Shown: positions 61,435 to 64,000 of the stretch, piece by piece
Layout: each line of letters starts with the position of its first letter
Numbering within the stretch: the stretch's first letter is position 1
Origin: Mesorhizobium tamadayense
Lineage (GTDB): Bacteria; Pseudomonadota; Alphaproteobacteria; Rhizobiales; Rhizobiaceae
Assembly (NCBI RefSeq): GCF_003863365.1
Contig: NZ_RQXT01000022.1
Coordinates: forward strand, 1 to 64,000
DNA length: 64,000 bases
Direction of reading: 5' to 3'
Translations under genes and position numbers: made by a program
The notes under the pieces: generated by a model
Databases searched by the model: none
What the model was told of the DNA's origin: nothing
What the model saw: the letters and a program-made list of their open reading frames with translations, nothing else

Positions 61435-62333
61435 CGAGGGCTGAGCCCGCCGAAGCAAGGCTTGCACTCGCGCCGGGCTCCAGGGTCGGCATCATTGCCG
61501 GTGGCGGCAGCCTGCCGGTCGAAGTGGCCGAAGGCCTGGTCAGGCAGGGACACCCGCCTTTCATCATCCTGGCCGAAGACGAGGTGGACCGCGAAGCGGA
61601 CTTTGCCGGCTACGAGCAGGCGACGCTCGCGCTGGAAGACATCGGGTTGCTGCTGCCCTTGCTGAAACGCCAAGGCATCAGCCACCTGGTTCTGGCCGGC
61701 GAGATCAGGCGCAGGCCACGGCTGACCAAGATACGCCCGACTCTCGGTCTGCTGGCGATAATTCCCTCAGTGATCATGGGGCTGGCGCGCGGCGACGACG
61801 GGCTTTTGAAGGTCCTTACGCGCGTGCTGGAAAAGCGCGGCGTCACGGTCGTCGGCGCGCATGAGATCGTTCCGGAGCTCACCGCCGGCGAGGGCACACT
61901 CACGACCAAGGAACCAAAGCAATCGGATTGGCGCGATATCGAGGCGGGCCGCGCGGCGGCCAAGGCCATCGGAGCGCTGGACATCGGCCAGGCGGCGATC
62001 GCGATCGGAGGAAGGGTGATCGCGCTGGAAGGCATCGAAGGCACCAAGGGCCTGCTCGAAAGGACACGCGAATTGCGCGGCCACGGCAGGCTCGCCGGAA
62101 GGACGCGCGGCGTTCTCGTCAAATGCACCAAGCCTGGCCAGGAATTGCGCGCCGACTTGCCTTCGATCGGCCCGCAGACGGTCGAGGCCGCGCATGACGC
62201 GGGCCTGGCTGGCATAGCCGTCGAGGCGGGCCGCTCGCTCATTCTCGAAGGCCCAGAGACGTTGTCGCGGGCCAATGCGCTTGGCTTGTTCATCGTCGGG
62301 TTCCCCGCAACGGAGCCGGCTGATGGTCGCTGA
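61431..62333 (+). CDS. lpxI: UDP-2,3-diacylglucosamine pyrophosphatase LpxI
   Basis: The 300-residue DUF1009 protein hydrolyses UDP-2,3-diacylglucosamine to lipid X, replacing LpxH in alphaproteobacteria. VGIIAGGGSLPVEVAEGLVR, GISHLVLAGEIRRRPRL, GAHEIVPELTAGEGTLTTKE and ALEGIEGTKGLLERT are family regions. The gene overlaps lpxA by 4 bp and lpxB by 11 bp, showing translational coupling. Confidence 0.95.
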   Translation: MTRAEPAEARLALAPGSRVGIIAGGGSLPVEVAEGLVRQGHPPFIILAEDEVDREADFAGYEQATLALEDIGLLLPLLKRQGISHLVLAGEIRRRPRLTKIRPTLGLLAIIPSVIMGLARGDDGLLKVLTRVLEKRGVTVVGAHEIVPELTAGEGTLTTKEPKQSDWRDIEAGRAAAKAIGALDIGQAAIAIGGRVIALEGIEGTKGLLERTRELRGHGRLAGRTRGVLVKCTKPGQELRADLPSIGPQTVEAAHDAGLAGIAVEAGRSLILEGPETLSRANALGLFIVGFPATEPADGR

Positions 62334-63504
62334 GAAGCCGCTCAAGATCGCCATCGTCGCCGGCGAGGAATCCGGCGACCTGCTCGGCGCCGACATCGTG
62401 CGCGCGCTGGACAAGACCACCGGCCGTAAGATCCAGCTTGTCGGCATTGGCGGCCGGCATCTGCGGGAACTGGGGCTGACACCGCTCTTCGACGGCAGCG
62501 AGATCGCGCTGATGGGCTTCAGCGCCGTTTTACGCGACCTGCCGCGGCTGATGCGGCGGATCAGCCAGACGGCGGCCACCATCGCGGCGGAGCGGCCGGA
62601 CTGCCTGATCACCATCGACAGCCCCGACTTTTCGTTGCGTGTCGCCAAAAAAGTCCGCGCCGCGGCGCCCGCTATCCCGATCGTCCACTATGTCTGCCCG
62701 AGCGTGTGGGCATGGCGGTCGGGCAGGGCGGTGGCAATGAAGCCCTATGTCGATCACATCCTCTGCATCCTGCCTTTCGAAGTGAAGGCGCTTGCCCGTC
62801 TTGGCGGGCCGCCCGGCACCTATGTCGGCCACCGGCTGACGCAGGATCCCGGGGTCCTTGGCGCCGCCCAGGCGCAGGGCTTGCCGCGCGACCTGTCGGA
62901 GGATCGCGTCAAGACGTTGCTCGTGCTGCCTGGATCGCGTCGCGGCGAGGTGCGCAGGCTGATCGCGCCGTTCGGCAAGACGATATCGGTCCTGCATCAG
63001 CGCGGTCACCGGTTGCGCCTGCTGCTGCCGACGGTGCCGCATGTCGCCGACCTAGTCAGGACATCGGTCGCGAGTTGGGACGAGAAGCCCGAGATCATCA
63101 CCGATCCGGAGCGCAAATGGCAGGCCTTCGGCAAGGCCGATGCGGCTTTGATCGCGTCCGGAACGGTTTCGCTGGAGCTGGCGCTTTCCGGAGTTCCGAT
63201 GGTCTCCAGCTACAAGCTTGATCCGATCGCCAGGCAATTGCTGCATCATCTCGTGACGACGTGGTCGGCGCTGCTGCCCAATCTGATCGCCGATCGGGCG
63301 CTGGTGCCGGAGTTCTACGATCAATATGTCAGGCCGGAGAACTTGGCGCGTCAGCTGGAGGCGCTGTTCGCCGACACCGGCATGCGTGCCTGGCAGAAGG
63401 CAGGCTTCGGCGAGATCGCCAGGCGCATGGCGACCGAGAGGCCGTCTGGCGAGATTGCCGCCGAAGTGGTGATGGGGTGTATCAAAAGAGCGAATAGGGG
63501 GTAG
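62323..63504 (+). CDS. lpxB: Lipid-A-disaccharide synthase
   Basis: The 393-residue glycosyltransferase (GT19) joins lipid X and UDP-diacylglucosamine. IAIVAGEESGDLLGADIVRA, DSPDFSLRVAKKVRAAAPAI, PSVWAWRSGRAVAMKPYVDH, FPFE-like ILPFEVKALARLGGP and VLPGSRRGEVRRLIAPFGKT are conserved. ATG 62323 overlaps lpxI by 11 bp; earlier in-frame codons fall inside lpxI. Confidence 0.96.
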   Translation: MVAEKPLKIAIVAGEESGDLLGADIVRALDKTTGRKIQLVGIGGRHLRELGLTPLFDGSEIALMGFSAVLRDLPRLMRRISQTAATIAAERPDCLITIDSPDFSLRVAKKVRAAAPAIPIVHYVCPSVWAWRSGRAVAMKPYVDHILCILPFEVKALARLGGPPGTYVGHRLTQDPGVLGAAQAQGLPRDLSEDRVKTLLVLPGSRRGEVRRLIAPFGKTISVLHQRGHRLRLLLPTVPHVADLVRTSVASWDEKPEIITDPERKWQAFGKADAALIASGTVSLELALSGVPMVSSYKLDPIARQLLHHLVTTWSALLPNLIADRALVPEFYDQYVRPENLARQLEALFADTGMRAWQKAGFGEIARRMATERPSGEIAAEVVMGCIKRANRG

Positions 63505-63572
63505 CGAATAGCGAGTAGGGGGTCGGGTGCCGACCAGCGCCCGCTGCCTTCTGTCCCTATTCGCTATTCGCT
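63503..63572. repeat. Inverted repeat between lpxB and gltA
   Basis: AGCGAATAGCGAGTAGGG (63503-63520) pairs with CCCTATTCGCTATTCGCT (63555-63572) over 18 bp with one G-U pair and a 34-nt loop; partial extra copies (GCGAATAGGG) flank it at 63490. It lies between convergent genes and may terminate both. Confidence 0.65.
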
Positions 63573-63577
63573 GAAAC

Positions 63578-64000
63578 TTACCTTTTCGCAATCGGCACGT
63601 AATCGCGTTCGGTGGCGCCGGTGTAGAGCTGGCGCGGGCGGCCGATCTTCTGGTGCGGATCCTCGATCATTTCCTTCCACTGCGCGATCCAGCCGACGGT
63701 GCGGGCAACCGCAAACAGCACCGTGAACATGGTGGTGGGGAAGCCCAGCGCCTTCAGCGTGATGCCGGAATAAAAGTCTACGTTCGGATAGAGCTTCTTC
63801 TCGATGAAGTACTCGTCCGTCAGCGCGATCTTTTCCAGCTCCATGGCGATGTCGAGCAGCGGATCGTCCTTGATACCGAGCTCGCCCAGCACCTCATGCG
63901 CGGTCTTCTGCATGATCTTGGCGCGCGGGTCGTAGTTCTTGTAGACGCGGTGGCCGAAGCCCATCAGCCGGAACGGATCGTTCTTGTCCTTGGCGCGGGC
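63578..64000 (-). CDS. gltA: Citrate synthase, C-terminal part (runs off the window)
   Basis: The visible 140 codons encode the C-terminal end of type II citrate synthase: MGFGHRVYKNYDPRAKIMQK (with the acetyl-CoA-binding His in GHRVY), LLDIAMELEKIALTDEYFIE, KKLYPNVDFYSGITLKALGF and the end GRPRQLYTGATERDYVPIAK. The enzyme condenses oxaloacetate and acetyl-CoA. The frame stays open to the last base, so the start lies beyond position 64000. This is a standard neighbour of lpxB in Rhizobiales. Confidence 0.95.
   Translation of the reverse strand, partial: ARAKDKNDPFRLMGFGHRVYKNYDPRAKIMQKTAHEVLGELGIKDDPLLDIAMELEKIALTDEYFIEKKLYPNVDFYSGITLKALGFPTTMFTVLFAVARTVGWIAQWKEMIEDPHQKIGRPRQLYTGATERDYVPIAKR

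Overview
The window is high-GC, densely coded alphaproteobacterial chromosome. Gene content and protein style point to the Rhizobiales, most likely Mesorhizobium or a close Phyllobacteriaceae relative. The pointers are a glpRDSTPQUV-type glycerol ABC transport operon, EipB, BA14K and DUF1489 proteins, a ClpS-ClpA pair, and the rpsB-tsf-pyrH-frr-uppS-cdsA-rseP-bamA-lpxD-fabZ-lpxA-lpxI-lpxB-gltA chain. The assignment is inferred from protein families and gene order; no database search was run.

Layout. 1-2.4 kb: an Anbu proteasome-like peptidase and a PLP-dependent decarboxylase. 2.5-12.7 kb: a complete glycerol regulon: repressor GlpR, glycerol-3-phosphate dehydrogenase GlpD, the ABC importer GlpS/T/P/Q/U/V, and glycerol kinase GlpK. 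12.7-16.2 kb: a BA14K protein, tRNA-Lys(TTT), a J-domain protein, a small unknown and a His-rich membrane protein, closed by a dispersed palindromic repeat. 16.2-20.2 kb (minus strand): a frameshifted dprA, plsY, a dihydroorotase-like pyrC' and pyrB. 20.3-29.9 kb: AidB-like acyl-CoA dehydrogenase, two membrane proteins, ruvX, a metallo-hydrolase, gatC-GNAT-gatA, ydcF, a DUF599 protein and sdaA. 29.9-37.0 kb: a hicAB toxin-antitoxin pair, DUF1489, a J-like membrane protein, a D,D-carboxypeptidase with SPOR domain, a phasin, and clpS-clpA. 37.1-47.3 kb: mixed cell-envelope and metabolic genes (CPT-like kinase, PAP2 phosphatase, HIT, sulfatase-fold membrane enzyme, FemAB-like, GDPD, RidA, EipB, acyltransferase-like, DUF4031, LysE). 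47.4 kb to the end: translation, isoprenoid, phospholipid, BAM and lipid A genes, ending inside citrate synthase on the minus strand.

How the genes work together. The glp block imports glycerol (GlpSTPQUV), phosphorylates it (GlpK) and oxidises it (GlpD), with GlpR sitting next to candidate TTTCG/CGAAA operators. The final cluster couples ribosome function (S2, EF-Ts, RRF), UMP kinase, undecaprenyl and CDP-diacylglycerol synthesis, outer-membrane protein assembly (RseP, BamA) and lipid A synthesis (LpxD/A/I/B, FabZ). Two departures from the usual order are visible: a LysR/NTF2-like/aldo-keto-reductase cassette lies between tsf and pyrH, and dxr is absent between cdsA and rseP.

Most of the window is ordinary chromosomal backbone; I see no CRISPR array, prophage, IS element or obvious new defence system. 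The most interesting signals are: a tandem duplication of the glpQ 3' end that creates a 23-codon ORF coupled to both neighbours; a cleanly asymmetric GlpS/GlpT ATPase pair; a single-base frameshift in dprA; a J-like membrane protein with NAD in place of HPD; a thrombospondin-type-3-like acidic loop in BamA; a phasin promoter whose spacer is filled by a palindrome; mutually exclusive pairings in the rpsB leader; and three copies of a two-hairpin intergenic repeat.
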